59,068 nucleotides of DNA. It comes from Rhizobium sp. Q54 (GTDB lineage: Bacteria; Pseudomonadota; Alphaproteobacteria; Rhizobiales; Aestuariivirgaceae). Both the position numbers and the translations under genes were made by a program. The notes below the pieces were generated by a model. It had not been told where the DNA came from, searched no databases, and saw nothing but the letters and a program-made list of their open reading frames with translations. The DNA lies in the NCBI GenBank assembly GCA_945889445.1, contig CAMDBX010000017.1, positions 1-59,068 of the forward strand. Direction: 5' to 3'. This document shows positions 9,456-21,222 of the stretch, in pieces (the stretch's first letter is position 1; each line of letters opens with the position of its first letter).

Positions 9456-10178
9456 TCAAGCCAGTTTCCGCTGACCCCGGCGTACCCGCTTTTCGAGTAT
9501 GGCAAAGCCCTTCTGTGAAATCAACGTGATGATCAGATAGATCAGGCCCGCGACCATGAAGAACGTGAAATACATCTTCGTGTTCCCAGCAGCCTGCCGC
9601 GTGGCAAGAGCGAGTTCCGTATAGCCAACCACAGCAATCAGCGCGGTATCCTTGGTGACGATCAACCAGAGATTTGCCAGGCCCGGAATGGCATAGGGAA
9701 GCATCGATGGAAGGGTTATCCGGCGAAAAATCAACCAAGGTGACATGCCATAGGCCTTGGCTGCCTCCATTTGGCCGACGGGAATTGCCTGAATGGCCGC
9801 GCGGAGCACTTCCGTAGAATACGCACCTTGTACGAAGCCCAGAACCAATACGGCTGCTACGAACCCGTTGATTGCAACGGTCTCATACCCCGCGCTCTCA
9901 AGCAATTGGTTGAGCGTGGCCGTGCCAGCGTAGTAAAGGATCAGAATGAGAATGAGTTCCGGAACCGCACGGACAAGCGTCGTATAGCCTTCCATGATGC
10001 CGCGCGTAAGCGGACTGCCGTCCAACTTGCACAGCGCTCCGATAATTCCAATAATCAGACCGAGGCTATAGGCCAGCAAGGCGATTGAGATGCTCATCGC
10101 CGCACCCCAGAGCAACTCGTCGCCATAGCCGGTTGGGCCGAAGGCGAGGATTTCCGGAAATCCGGGTTTCGCGGCCAT
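9456..10178 (-). CDS. amino-acid ABC transporter permease, HisQ/OccQ type
   Basis: This 240-residue inner-membrane protein has about five helices and the permease coupling motif in GQMEAAKAYGMSPWLIF. It is the shorter partner of the HisQ-HisM pair and is of the usual length. It lies 56 bp after the substrate-binding protein gene. That gap contains a strong hairpin, so its expression is probably lower than that of the binding protein. The substrate class is polar amino acids or opines from family resemblance only. Confidence 0.88.
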   Translation of the reverse strand: MAAKPGFPEILAFGPTGYGDELLWGAAMSISIALLAYSLGLIIGIIGALCKLDGSPLTRGIMEGYTTLVRAVPELILILILYYAGTATLNQLLESAGYETVAINGFVAAVLVLGFVQGAYSTEVLRAAIQAIPVGQMEAAKAYGMSPWLIFRRITLPSMLPYAIPGLANLWLIVTKDTALIAVVGYTELALATRQAAGNTKMYFTFFMVAGLIYLIITLISQKGFAILEKRVRRGQRKLA

Positions 10179-10197
10179 GAACGCTCACAAGAAAAGA

Positions 10198-10223
10198 GCC
10201 CGCGGAGTGAATTCTCCGCGGGC
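10198..10223 (-). terminator. intercistronic hairpin / partial terminator after the binding-protein gene
   Basis: A perfect 10 bp stem (GCCCGCGGAG paired with CTCCGCGGGC) around a 6-base loop is followed on the minus strand by CTTTTC-like T-rich sequence. It sits between the binding-protein stop and the first permease. Hairpins at this point commonly make the binding protein the most abundant product of such operons. Confidence 0.7.
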
Positions 10224-10234
10224 GGCACACCTGC

Positions 10235-11029
10235 TTACTTGGGAACAATCATCTTCCCGACGAGGTCGGGATACTTGTTCGTTATTTCTTCGAACTTGCC
10301 AGACTTGGCGAGTTCCGCGATTGCCGCATTGAGCTTGTCTTTCAGCGCCGCCTCATCCTTGCGCACGCCGCCGCCCACGCCCTCACCGAGCACTTCCGGA
10401 TCGTCCTTGACCTGGCCCTTCAGCTCACAGCATGCCGAGCCCTGCTCCGTCTTGAGGAAGGCATCGAGGGCCGATCCGTCGGCCTGCACATAGTCAAGAC
10501 GGCCCGCGGCGAGGTCATTGTTGGCCTCATCCTGCGTGGCGTAGGTCTTCACCTCAACGCCAGCCGGTGCATAATACTTCTGCACGTACTTTTCGTGGAT
10601 GGTGGAGACCTGGGCGCCCATCACCTTGCCCTTCAAATGCTCGGGCGTGATGTCCTTGTCACCAGTCTTTGCACCGATGATCACGGTTGGCGTGTTGTAG
10701 TACATGTTGGTGAAATCAATCGTCTGCTTGCGCTCACCGGTGATCGACATCGAGGACCAGATCACATCGATCTGCTTGGAGGTGAGGGCAGGAATGATGC
10801 CATCCCACGCCACTTCAACCAGTTCGCACTTCTCATTCATCTGGGCGCACACTGCGTCCATCAGGTCAATTTCCCATCCGACCCACTTGCCCGACGCATC
10901 CTTGGACGAGAAAGGCGGATAAGGCTCGGCAGCCACCCCGAACTTGATGTCGGCAACTGCTGCAGAGCTTGCTCCAGCCAGCATTGTTGCAGCAGCAACG
11001 GCAAGTGCCAAACGACGATTGAGTTTCAT
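10235..11029 (-). CDS. periplasmic amino-acid/opine-binding protein of the ABC importer
   Basis: The 264-residue protein belongs to solute-binding family 3. A signal peptide covers residues about 1-26 (LALAVAAATMLAGASS, cleavage likely after AVA). The mature part follows the family pattern: FGVAAEPYPPF, GWEIDLMDAVCAQM, the WDGIIPAL segment and the hinge strand DYVQADGSALDAF. Four cysteines, including an adjacent pair in GSACCELKG, could form disulfides. It resembles HisJ, ArgT and the octopine-binding OccT more than glutamine-binding types, but the ligand cannot be assigned. It is the second gene of the operon, 69 bp after the ATPase. Confidence 0.88.
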   Translation of the reverse strand: MKLNRRLALAVAAATMLAGASSAAVADIKFGVAAEPYPPFSSKDASGKWVGWEIDLMDAVCAQMNEKCELVEVAWDGIIPALTSKQIDVIWSSMSITGERKQTIDFTNMYYNTPTVIIGAKTGDKDITPEHLKGKVMGAQVSTIHEKYVQKYYAPAGVEVKTYATQDEANNDLAAGRLDYVQADGSALDAFLKTEQGSACCELKGQVKDDPEVLGEGVGGGVRKDEAALKDKLNAAIAELAKSGKFEEITNKYPDLVGKMIVPK

Positions 11030-11098
11030 TCACTTTTCTCCCTGTTATCCCGGGCCTTCTGATAAACCCGGCGTGTTGACGGCAAGGCCTCCTTCGGA

Positions 11099-11899
11099 TC
11101 AAGCATGAGCCGAAGAAACAAATTGGCGACAGCGATCGCTCTTCGGAGATCCGAAGACCTGAGAAGGTGGTCCCTCCTCCTCGATGACGCCTTTGTACAG
11201 ATAGATCACGTGACTCGACACGCTACGCGCAAACTTCATCTCGTGGGTCACGAGGATCATTGTGCGCCCTTCATCCGCGAGATCACGAATGACCTTGAGG
11301 ACTTCCCCCACCAATTCCGGATCGAGTGCCGACGTTGGTTCGTCAAAAAGCATAACTTTCGGCTCCATGCAGAGCGCGCGTGCAATTGCCGCGCGTTGCT
11401 GCTGACCGCCTGAAAGAAAAGCAGGATACTGGTCTCGCTTATCGAACAGTCCAACCTTGTGAAGCAGTTTTTCCGCACGCTCGATGGCCTCGGCCCTTGG
11501 CAGACCAAGCACATGCACCGGTGCCTCGATGACGTTCTGCAGGACCGTCATGTGCTGCCAAAGGTTGAAACTCTGGAACACCATGCCGAGCCGGGTGCGG
11601 ATGCGTTCGAGTTGCTTACGGTCAGCCGGATGGAGATCACCATCCTTGTGACGATCGAGAGCAACCTTCTCTCCAGTTACCTCGATTTGACCCTGCGTCG
11701 GCATTTCGAGGAAATTGATGCACCGAAGGAAAGTCGACTTGCCGGATCCGGAAGCACCGATCATGGATACGACTGACCCCTCGCGAGCCGTGAGCGAGAC
11801 GCCTTTCAGAACCTCCAGTTCGCCGAACTTCTTGTGAAGATCGGTGACCTGGACCGCCACAATGCGATCGCCATCAACAGTCGTGTCAGCGTTCTGCAA
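11099..11899 (-). CDS. amino-acid ABC transporter ATPase, HisP/OccP type
   Basis: The 266-residue ATPase has Walker A GASGSGKST, Q-loop FQSFNLW, signature LSGGQQQR, Walker B VMLFDEPTSALD and the switch His in VTHEMKF. It is the first gene of the five-gene operon ATPase, binding protein, two permeases, M20 hydrolase. The start appears to be TTG at 11899, preceded by GAGGGAG at about eight bases; the nearest in-frame alternative is a GTG 13 codons in, without a better site. ATP hydrolysis drives import through the two permeases. Confidence 0.88.
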   Translation of the reverse strand: MQNADTTVDGDRIVAVQVTDLHKKFGELEVLKGVSLTAREGSVVSMIGASGSGKSTFLRCINFLEMPTQGQIEVTGEKVALDRHKDGDLHPADRKQLERIRTRLGMVFQSFNLWQHMTVLQNVIEAPVHVLGLPRAEAIERAEKLLHKVGLFDKRDQYPAFLSGGQQQRAAIARALCMEPKVMLFDEPTSALDPELVGEVLKVIRDLADEGRTMILVTHEMKFARSVSSHVIYLYKGVIEEEGPPSQVFGSPKSDRCRQFVSSAHA

Positions 11900-12022
11900 G
11901 CCTTGTCTCCCTCGTGGGCCGATGGGAACCCGAATGCGTCATACAATAACAAGAAAATCGGCGACTGCAATTGGGCAGTACGCCGGTTTTCCTTCATTTT
12001 TCCGTCGCTTCGCCGCAGAACT

Positions 12023-14443
<2,421 letters not shown>

Positions 14444-14447
14444 TAGC

Positions 14448-14771
14448 CTATTCCTTTTCCATCGTGCACTGGAGGGGATGCTGGTGGTTCTGCGCGAAGT
14501 CCATGACCTGGGTTACCTTGGTCTCCGCCACTTCAAACGTATAGACCCCGCAGACGCCGACGCCCTTCTGATGGACATGAAGCATGATGCGGGTCGCCTC
14601 TTCGCGTCCCTTTCCGAAAAACCGCTCCAGCACGTGAACGACAAATTCCATGGGGGTGTAATCGTCGTTGAGCAGCAGCACCTTGTAAAGCGAAGGTTTC
14701 TTGGTCTTCGCCTCCGTTCGGGTGATGACACCTGTCTGGTTGTCGTCTTTGTGGTTGGGCTGCTTCGGCAT
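14448..14771 (-). CDS. clpS: ClpS, adaptor of the ClpAP protease
   Basis: The 107-residue protein has a charged, flexible front (about 1-25) and the ClpS fold with [13 protein letters not shown], where the Asn-Asp pair recognises N-terminal destabilising residues. It directs N-degron substrates to ClpA, encoded immediately downstream. About 200 bp upstream are free of genes and should hold the promoter; a TATAAT only nine bases from the ATG is too close for a normal leader. Confidence 0.96.
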   Translation of the reverse strand: MPKQPNHKDDNQTGVITRTEAKTKKPSLYKVLLLNDDYTPMEFVVHVLERFFGKGREEATRIMLHVHQKGVGVCGVYTFEVAETKVTQVMDFAQNHQHPLQCTMEKE

Positions 14772-14975
14772 GGGACCAATTATATAGGTGCTTTGCCCCG
14801 AATGTGGAGGGGATATTCAAAACGATATTCAGGCTTTTATACGTGCGGCCCATTGCGCCGGTTTTCAAGAATGGAAGCCGGTCCATTCCGTGGGTCTTCC
14901 AGGTCCTGTTTCCCGAGATCGGTTTCCCCGCCTCACCCACCGATCCATGCCCTGCATCCGCGTTTTTTGATCGTT

Positions 14976-15791
14976 TTAGCCCCTTACGATCTCAAGAAGC
15001 CGCCGGGTAATCGGGTGGTTAGGCCGGCTGAAGGCATCGCCGATACTGAAATGGTTCTCCCCTGGAACAGCCTCGTAGCGGCTGTCCAGACCCAATCCGG
15101 TCCATGCAGCGGCAATGGAACGCGCCTGACGCTGGAACTCGAAACTCTCCTCGTCGCCGACCCAACTGTCAAAAACGATGCGGTTTGGGACTGGCCAAAA
15201 CAGGGGGCTCCCAGCCACAGCGTCAACCGCAGACAACCGGAGGTCGTCGTTATAGGGGGTCGCCATAAGCGGTCGGAGGTCAAATATGCCGCTGATCGAC
15301 AGGCCTGCCTTGATGAGGTCCTGGGGAGCACCCAAAAGCCCCCAATCCGTTGCCGCCATGGCTGCAGCCAGATGTCCTCCCGCCGAATGCCCAGTCAGAA
15401 CCAACCGCCGGCCATACCGCTTGTAAAGGAACAGGCAACACTGGCGGATTTCATCAATGATGTCAGCGAGGGTAACCTCTGGACAAAGAGTATAACTCGG
15501 CACAACGACGTCCAGACCGGCTGCGTTGGCTGGACCCGCGACATGGCTGAAGACCGATTTGTCAAAGCTCCGCCAGTATCCTCCATGGATGAAAACGACC
15601 AGCGCGCCGTCCCCGGCACCACCTCCCCCCGGGAAGATATCCAGCCGATTGCGCGGCCGAGCGCCATAGGGAACATCCAGTTCCCCGCCAGCAAATGCCC
15701 GGTAGGCAGCCGCATCCCGGTGCCATCGTGAGATGATCTCACCATGGCCGGGAACGAGGGCACGGTTGTTGTATTCCGCGACCAGGTCCAT
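14976..15791 (-). CDS. alpha/beta hydrolase, kynurenine-formamidase/esterase-like
   Basis: The 271-residue enzyme shows the oxyanion-hole motif HGGYW and the nucleophile elbow GHSAGGH, the pattern of arylformamidase and related carboxylesterases. The acid and His of the triad are likely in SWVGDEESFEF and GENHFSI. I place the start at ATG 15791 with AGAGGG upstream. The open frame extends further, but reading through the deaminase pseudogene shows that gene ends at 15808, only 16 bp before this start. The two were therefore one transcription unit. The substrate is not known; kynurenine formamide is only one option. Confidence 0.75.
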   Translation of the reverse strand: MDLVAEYNNRALVPGHGEIISRWHRDAAAYRAFAGGELDVPYGARPRNRLDIFPGGGGAGDGALVVFIHGGYWRSFDKSVFSHVAGPANAAGLDVVVPSYTLCPEVTLADIIDEIRQCCLFLYKRYGRRLVLTGHSAGGHLAAAMAATDWGLLGAPQDLIKAGLSISGIFDLRPLMATPYNDDLRLSAVDAVAGSPLFWPVPNRIVFDSWVGDEESFEFQRQARSIAAAWTGLGLDSRYEAVPGENHFSIGDAFSRPNHPITRRLLEIVRG

Positions 15792-15807
15792 CAGCCCATC
15801 GCCCTCT

Positions 15808-17135
15808 TCACAGGAATCGGAGCGCGGCAGCGCCATGGGAGGCGCGAAGCGCTGCAACGTCTATTCCAACCGGTGAACCATCCAGCACACGCCATTGTCA
15901 GCCGATCATGACACGGTCGGCTCGGTGCGCGCCACACAGAACAAGTGCGGCAAGCGGGTCTCCTGCCCCGGAAAAGCGCAAGTCATCAAGGGTGAACAGC
16001 GCAAGATCGGCCTGCTTGCCCGACGCGATTTCACCGATGTCAGCACGCCCCAGACAACGCGCGGACCCCTGTGTGGCCCAGCGCAATGCATCCAAATGCG
16101 TCACCGATGCATCATGGTCAGTCTGTTCAGCATCAGAGCGTGCCGGACACCCTCCATCAGATTTGAGGAATCGTTGGAAGCGGACCCGTCTACGCCCAAA
16201 CCGACAGGTGCTCCCGCCGCCTCCAGTTCACGTGTGCGGCAGTGGCCTGAAGCCAGCACCATATTCGATGTCGGGCAATGGCAAACCCCTACCCTGTGCT
16301 GACCAAGACGATTCACGTCATCGTCAGAGAAGTGAATGCCGTGGGCAAGCCAAGTACGGCTGTTCAGCCAACCAACATCCTCGAGGTAGTCAAGCTGACT
16401 CATGCCGAACATGGCCTTGCAATAGGCATCCTCATCATGCGCTTCAGCGAGATGGGTGTGCAGACGACAGTCATGCTTTTCGGCAATTTCCCCGCAAGCA
16501 CACATCAAGGACTTGGTAACGCTGAAGGGAGAACAGGGTGCAAGGGCAATCTGGATCATCGCCCCCTCCCCTCGTTCGTGATACTTCCCGATCACCCGCT
16601 CGCAGTCCGCCAGGATCGTGTCCTCGTCCTGGACCACCGAGTCGGGTGGCAGTCCACCGTCCTTGATCGAAAGGTTCATCGATCCACGCGTTACCGTCAT
16701 GCGCATTCCAAGTCTCCGGGCCTCTTCGACTTGGATGTCCATCGCGTCGTCAAGATGGGCAGGAAACAGGTAGTGGTGATCAGAGGTGGTCGTCACGCCC
16801 GACATCAGCAACTCGGTGAGGGCCAGCCTCGTCGCCAGTCGCATCGATTCGGGCGTCAGACGTGACCAACTCGGATACAAAGCCTTCAGCCAGTCGAAGA
16901 GCTTCTTGTTGATGGTGTCGGGGTGGGCGCGCGTGAGCGTCTGATAGAAATGGTGATGGGTGTTCACCAGTCCAGGCAGGACCACGTGCCTTGAGGCGTC
17001 GAAAACCTCATCAATGGCGCTCGATGGGGTGGCTCCGGCTGGCACGAGTTCAACAATCCGCCCACCCCGCACGACAATCCCCCCGGGTGCCTCAGCCAGT
17101 ATGGCAAGAGGTGAGGCGATCCACACGCTCGTCAT
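15808..17135 (-). pseudogene. 8-oxoguanine deaminase / TRZ-ATZ amidohydrolase, broken by frameshift and stop
   Basis: The metal-dependent deaminase motifs are all present: NTHHHFYQTLTRA, LHTHLAEAHDED, WLAHGIHF and GLGVDGSASND, the set seen in 8-oxoguanine deaminases and AtzB-like hydrolases. The first frame stops at 16101. The match continues in another phase as HDASVTHLDALRWATQG, so one base has been lost near 16115-16117 (an ACCC to ACC change would explain it). That frame meets a TGA at 15898-15900, after which the family C-terminus continues as QWRVLDG and ends at 15808. The span is 1328 bp, one short of a multiple of three. The start is ATG 17135 with GAGG upstream. It diverges from the polyamine-type importer, 128 bp away. 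A sequencing error could explain the deletion but less easily both lesions. Confidence 0.85.
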
Positions 17136-17263
17136 GTCGCTCGTCCTCATTATTTGCCGGGGTTGAACTCAAGGAGCACTTCGGTTCACAATACATGACA
17201 CGAGCCGCAGGCGGCTGCCAAGCGGGCAGTCCGAAACTTCGGCTCAACAGGGAGAACTGAACT

Positions 17264-18418
17264 ATGACCTTCATGAAGACAGCGATCGTCTCGCTCACCG
17301 CGCTAGCCGCGGTCACGGGGCTGGCCACAGCCCAGGAGATGAAAAAGGAAATCGGCCCGGGAGAGGGTCAGGTCGATATCGTCGCATGGCCCGGCTACAT
17401 CGAGCGCGGCGAGACGGACAAGAACTATGACTGGGTGACCAGCTTCGAGAAGGAAACAGGCTGCAAGGTCAACGTCAAGACCGCCGCCACGTCGGACGAG
17501 ATGGTAACCCTGATGAACCAGGGCGGGTTCGACCTCGTCACTGCATCCGGCGATGCCTCGCTGCGTCTCGTGGCTGGCAAGAAGGTCCAGCCTGTCAACG
17601 TTGAACTCATCAAGGACTGGTCTTCCGTCGATGACCGCCTGAAGGATGCGCCCTGGCACACCGTCGACGGGGCGCACTATGGTGTTCCCTATCAGTGGGG
17701 CCCCAATGTTTTGGCCTACAACACCAACATCTTCAAGGAAGCCCCCAAGAGCTGGTCGATCGTATTCGAGGAACAGAACCTCCCGGACGGCAAGTCGAAC
17801 AAGGGTCGCGTCCAGGCATTCGATGGACCGATCTATGTGGCTGATGCTGCGGTCTACTTGATGAAAACCAAGCCCGAACTCGGAATCAAGAACCCTTACG
17901 AACTGAACCAGGCGCAGTTTGACGCTGCCATTACCCTTCTCAAGGGTCAGCGCCAGCTGGTCGGTCGCTATTGGCATGACGCCATGGTCCAGATCGATGA
18001 CTTCAAGAACGAAGGCGTGGTCGCATCCTCATCATGGCCCTTCCAGGTCAACCTTCTCCAGGCTGACAAGCAACCTGTCGCATCTACCGTACCCGAAGAG
18101 GGTGCTACAGGCTGGGCAGACACCACGATGCTGCACGCTGAGGCTCCGCACCCCAACTGTGCCTATATGTGGATGAACCACTCGATTTCGCCCAAGGTTC
18201 AAGGCGATCTCGCCGCGTGGTTCGGTTCCGTTCCGGCCGTTCCGGCAGCATGCAAAGGCAATGCGCTTCTGACGGATGCCGGCTGCGCGACCAACGGTTT
18301 TGAGAACTTCGAGAAGATCTGGTTCTGGCGCACCCCGACTTCCAAGTGCGAGGCAGAGGGTGGTTGCATACCCTACTCGCAGTGGGACAAGGCTTACCGT
18401 GAAGTCATGAGCCAGTAA
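17264..18418 (+). CDS. periplasmic binding protein of a polyamine-type ABC importer
   Basis: This 384-residue protein belongs to the PotD/PotF solute-binding family. A signal peptide spans residues about 1-23 (cleavage likely after ATA). The mature part carries WPGYIERG near the start, DLVTASGD, and the PotD-like YGVPYQWGPNVLAYN. GGGAG lies nine bases before the ATG. It opens an operon of binding protein, ATPase and two permeases, and diverges from the 8-oxoguanine deaminase pseudogene. That arrangement hints at a nucleobase- or amine-related ligand, though PotD-family proteins bind many amines and the ligand cannot be read off. Confidence 0.88.
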   Translation: MTFMKTAIVSLTALAAVTGLATAQEMKKEIGPGEGQVDIVAWPGYIERGETDKNYDWVTSFEKETGCKVNVKTAATSDEMVTLMNQGGFDLVTASGDASLRLVAGKKVQPVNVELIKDWSSVDDRLKDAPWHTVDGAHYGVPYQWGPNVLAYNTNIFKEAPKSWSIVFEEQNLPDGKSNKGRVQAFDGPIYVADAAVYLMKTKPELGIKNPYELNQAQFDAAITLLKGQRQLVGRYWHDAMVQIDDFKNEGVVASSSWPFQVNLLQADKQPVASTVPEEGATGWADTTMLHAEAPHPNCAYMWMNHSISPKVQGDLAAWFGSVPAVPAACKGNALLTDAGCATNGFENFEKIWFWRTPTSKCEAEGGCIPYSQWDKAYREVMSQ

Positions 18419-18440
18419 CCACGCACGACACAGCAATCGG

Positions 18441-18462
18441 CCCCGGCCCTATGCGGCCGGGG
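18441..18462 (+). terminator. intercistronic hairpin between binding protein and ATPase genes
   Basis: An 8 bp GC stem (CCCCGGCC with GGCCGGGG) closes a 6-base loop. No T tract follows, so it more likely slows transcription or protects the upstream mRNA than ends it fully. This fits higher expression of the binding protein than of the membrane parts. Confidence 0.55.
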
Positions 18463-18482
18463 TCTCCAGTTCAGGAACGAAG

Positions 18483-19493
18483 ATGCCAGCAGCCGTCAGC
18501 TTCCAACGCGTATCTCGCCACTTCGGACATGTGAGGGCGGTGGATGATGTGTCACTCGAGATCGCCGAGGGCGAATTCTTCGCAATGCTTGGCCCGTCGG
18601 GTTCCGGCAAGACAACATGCCTCAGGCTGATCGCTGGCTTCGAGCAACCATCGTCCGGCCACATCGAGATTTTCGGTCAAACTGCAGAAGGGCTCCCGCC
18701 CTACAGGCGCAACGTCAATACGGTTTTTCAGGACTATGCTCTCTTCCCGCATATGACTGTGGGCGAGAACGTCGCCTACGGGCTCATGATAAAGGGCGTA
18801 GGGCGGGCTGAGCGCGATGCCAAGGCGCTCGACTCTCTCTCCATGGTCAAGCTCAAGGGCTTCGAACAACGCCGCCCTTCGCAGCTTTCCGGCGGCCAGC
18901 GCCAGCGCGTCGCGTTGGCACGCGCCCTCGTGAACCAACCCAAAGTCCTGCTGCTTGACGAACCTCTTGGCGCACTTGACCTCAAACTCCGCGAACAGAT
19001 GCAGGAGGAACTCAAGGCGCTTCAGAAGCAGCTTGGCATCACGTTTGTGTTCGTGACCCACGACCAGGGCGAAGCCCTGTCCATGGCAAACAGGGTCGCA
19101 ATCTTCAATGACGGCAAGATTGTCCAGGAAGGCACGCCGAATGACGTCTACGAGCGACCGAGATCCCGGTTCGTTGCTGATTTCGTCGGCTCCTCAAATC
19201 TTCTGCCCCCGGAATTCGCGATGGCGCACGGCGGCACAAAGGCCTGGACAAGCCTGAGGCCCGAGAAAATCAAGGTGGTTGCACCGGGCGAGCCCGTTCA
19301 CGGCAACCATCATACGGTTTCCGGCCACATCATCTCGATCCAGTACCAAGGCGCTGTCACGCGCATTTCTACCGATGTGGAGGGAACCCGGATTGCCGCC
19401 GTTGTTCCCACACTCAACGACATCTTCAAGGAGGGGGATCCTGTGCAGCTCGCATGGGAAACCCATAACCTTGTTGCCATGGACGCGGCATGA
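18483..19493 (+). CDS. polyamine-type ABC transporter ATPase (PotA family)
   Basis: The 336-residue ATPase has Walker A GPSGSGKTT, Q-loop VFQDYALFPH, signature LSGGQRQRVALARAL, Walker B LLLDEPLGALD and switch His in VTHDQGEAL. A TOBE domain occupies about 260-336, as in PotA. AGGA precedes the ATG by six bases. It overlaps the next permease by 4 bp (ATGA), which means translational coupling. It energises the importer encoded with it. Confidence 0.9.
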   Translation: MPAAVSFQRVSRHFGHVRAVDDVSLEIAEGEFFAMLGPSGSGKTTCLRLIAGFEQPSSGHIEIFGQTAEGLPPYRRNVNTVFQDYALFPHMTVGENVAYGLMIKGVGRAERDAKALDSLSMVKLKGFEQRRPSQLSGGQRQRVALARALVNQPKVLLLDEPLGALDLKLREQMQEELKALQKQLGITFVFVTHDQGEALSMANRVAIFNDGKIVQEGTPNDVYERPRSRFVADFVGSSNLLPPEFAMAHGGTKAWTSLRPEKIKVVAPGEPVHGNHHTVSGHIISIQYQGAVTRISTDVEGTRIAAVVPTLNDIFKEGDPVQLAWETHNLVAMDAA

Positions 19494-20419
19494 ACACCGC
19501 AACAAGCGCTCACTCGCGGGGCAGATTGGCGGATTTCCTTTACCGCAATTCCGGCATCCTGACGCTGGCGCTTCTCTTGCCGCCATTGCTGTGGATCGGA
19601 ATTGTCTATCTTGGCTCGCTCTTCGCGCTACTTCTCCAAAGCTTCTACTCACTGGACGAATTCTCCGGGCTCATCGTCCATGAGTTCACCTTCTCCACCT
19701 ACCGGCGGCTCTTCACGCCCACCAACCTGACCATCATCCTGCGCACCGTCGTGATGGCGGCGGCGGTGACGATCGTCAGCGCAATCGTGGCATTTCCCAT
19801 CGCTTACTATGCTGCCCGCTATGCCCGAGGCGGCTGGAAGGCCTTGTTCTACCTTGCGGTCATGATGCCGCTCTGGTCGAGCTATCTCGTCAAGGTCTAT
19901 GCCTGGAAGCTGATCCTCGCCAAGGAAGGGATCATCACATGGATAGCAGACAAGCTTCATCTGGGTTGGGTGCTGGATGGCTTGCTTGCTCTGCCTGTGA
20001 TCGGCGGATCATCTCTTTCGTTCAGCTACATCGGGACTTTTCTCGTCTTCGTTTACATCTGGCTGCCCTACATGATCCTGCCGACGCAAGCGGCCCTGGA
20101 ACGGGTCGCCAAGAACTTCATCGAGGCCTCAGCGGATCTTGGTGCCACACCCCGTCAGACGTTCTCGACGGTGATCTTCCCACTGGCTCTCCCAGGCATC
20201 ATTGCCGGTTCAATCTTCACCTTCTCTCTCACCTTGGGTGACTACATCATCCCTCAGATCGTCGGCAATTCGCGTCCGTTCATCGGCACGACGGTCTATG
20301 CGCTCCAGGGCACAGCGGGTGACATTCCGCTCGCAGCAGCCTTCACGGTGGTTCCGGTCATCATCATGGGCATATACCTGATCGTGGCGCGGCGCATGGG
20401 GGCCTTCAATGCACTCTGA
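19490..20419 (+). CDS. polyamine-type ABC transporter permease, PotB family
   Basis: The 309-residue inner-membrane protein has six predicted helices and the EAA coupling loop in [17 protein letters not shown]. The first helix is [19 protein letters not shown]. It begins inside the ATPase stop and its own end overlaps the next permease by 11 bp. With that partner it forms the import channel. Confidence 0.9.
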   Translation: MNTATSAHSRGRLADFLYRNSGILTLALLLPPLLWIGIVYLGSLFALLLQSFYSLDEFSGLIVHEFTFSTYRRLFTPTNLTIILRTVVMAAAVTIVSAIVAFPIAYYAARYARGGWKALFYLAVMMPLWSSYLVKVYAWKLILAKEGIITWIADKLHLGWVLDGLLALPVIGGSSLSFSYIGTFLVFVYIWLPYMILPTQAALERVAKNFIEASADLGATPRQTFSTVIFPLALPGIIAGSIFTFSLTLGDYIIPQIVGNSRPFIGTTVYALQGTAGDIPLAAAFTVVPVIIMGIYLIVARRMGAFNAL

Positions 20420-21221
20420 AACACCAGCCTCTCTCCCCTTGAAGATGGCGGCAATCGGCGGGCTGCTCTTTCTGCATCTGCCACTTGCGTTGATCTTCCT
20501 CTATGCCTTCACAACCGAGGAAAAGAGTTTCCAGTTCCCGCCACCAGGCTTGACCTTGCGCTGGTTTTCGGTGGTTTGGTTTGAGCGCCCTGACATTTGG
20601 GGACCGTTATGGCTATCGGTAAAGGTTGCGACGCTGGCAACATTGATCGCGCTGGTTCTGGGAACGCTCGCGGCCGCTGCCCTCTCGCGGGCGAAGTTCT
20701 TTGGCAAGGATTCGATTTCCCTTCTGTTCATTCTGCCAATCGCACTCCCGGGCATCATCACCGGTATTTCATTGCGGTCGGCATTCGACATCATGTCGGT
20801 GCCATTTTCGACATGGACCATTGTTCTCGGCCATGCCACTTTTTGCATTGTGGTGGTCTACAACAATGCGCTGGCCCGGTTTCGCAGATTGTCCGGCAGC
20901 ATGATCGAGGCCTCGATGGATCTCGGCGCCAATGGACCCCAGACCTTTCGCCATGTGATCCTGCCCCAAATCGGTTCAGCGCTTCTTGCCGGCAGCATGC
21001 TGGCTTTCGCACTGTCCTTTGACGAGGTCATCGTCACGACATTCACCGCGGGCCAACAGACAACGTTGCCGATCTGGATGCTGAATGAACTCATCCGCCC
21101 GCGCCAGAGACCAGTGACCAATGTCGTGGCCCTGATCGTCATTGCGGTGACCTTCCTGCCCATTCTCGCCGCATACTATCTGACCCGGGAGGGCGAGCAC
21201 ACCGGTGGTACGGGCAAGTGA
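20409..21221 (+). CDS. polyamine-type ABC transporter permease, PotC family
   Basis: This 270-residue inner-membrane protein has six predicted helices and the coupling loop [16 protein letters not shown]. It is the last gene of the importer operon. Its stop is one base from the stop of the convergent CoxG-like gene, leaving no room for a separate terminator. Confidence 0.9.
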   Translation: MHSETPASLPLKMAAIGGLLFLHLPLALIFLYAFTTEEKSFQFPPPGLTLRWFSVVWFERPDIWGPLWLSVKVATLATLIALVLGTLAAAALSRAKFFGKDSISLLFILPIALPGIITGISLRSAFDIMSVPFSTWTIVLGHATFCIVVVYNNALARFRRLSGSMIEASMDLGANGPQTFRHVILPQIGSALLAGSMLAFALSFDEVIVTTFTAGQQTTLPIWMLNELIRPRQRPVTNVVALIVIAVTFLPILAAYYLTREGEHTGGTGK

Positions 21222-21222
21222 G

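Noticed and set aside
8645-11899. Ectoine importer (Ehu) assignment
   Set aside because: The order ATPase, binding protein, two permeases fits, but none of the eut/doe ectoine-degradation genes follow and the binding protein looks more like HisJ/OccT.
14772-14790. TATAAT just upstream of clpS as its promoter
   Set aside because: It is nine bases from the ATG and has no matching -35 element at 17 bases, so it may be chance.
16101-17135. A shorter intact deaminase of about 345 residues
   Set aside because: The frame ends in the middle of the conserved fold and the missing part continues in another phase downstream, so a pseudogene explains it better.
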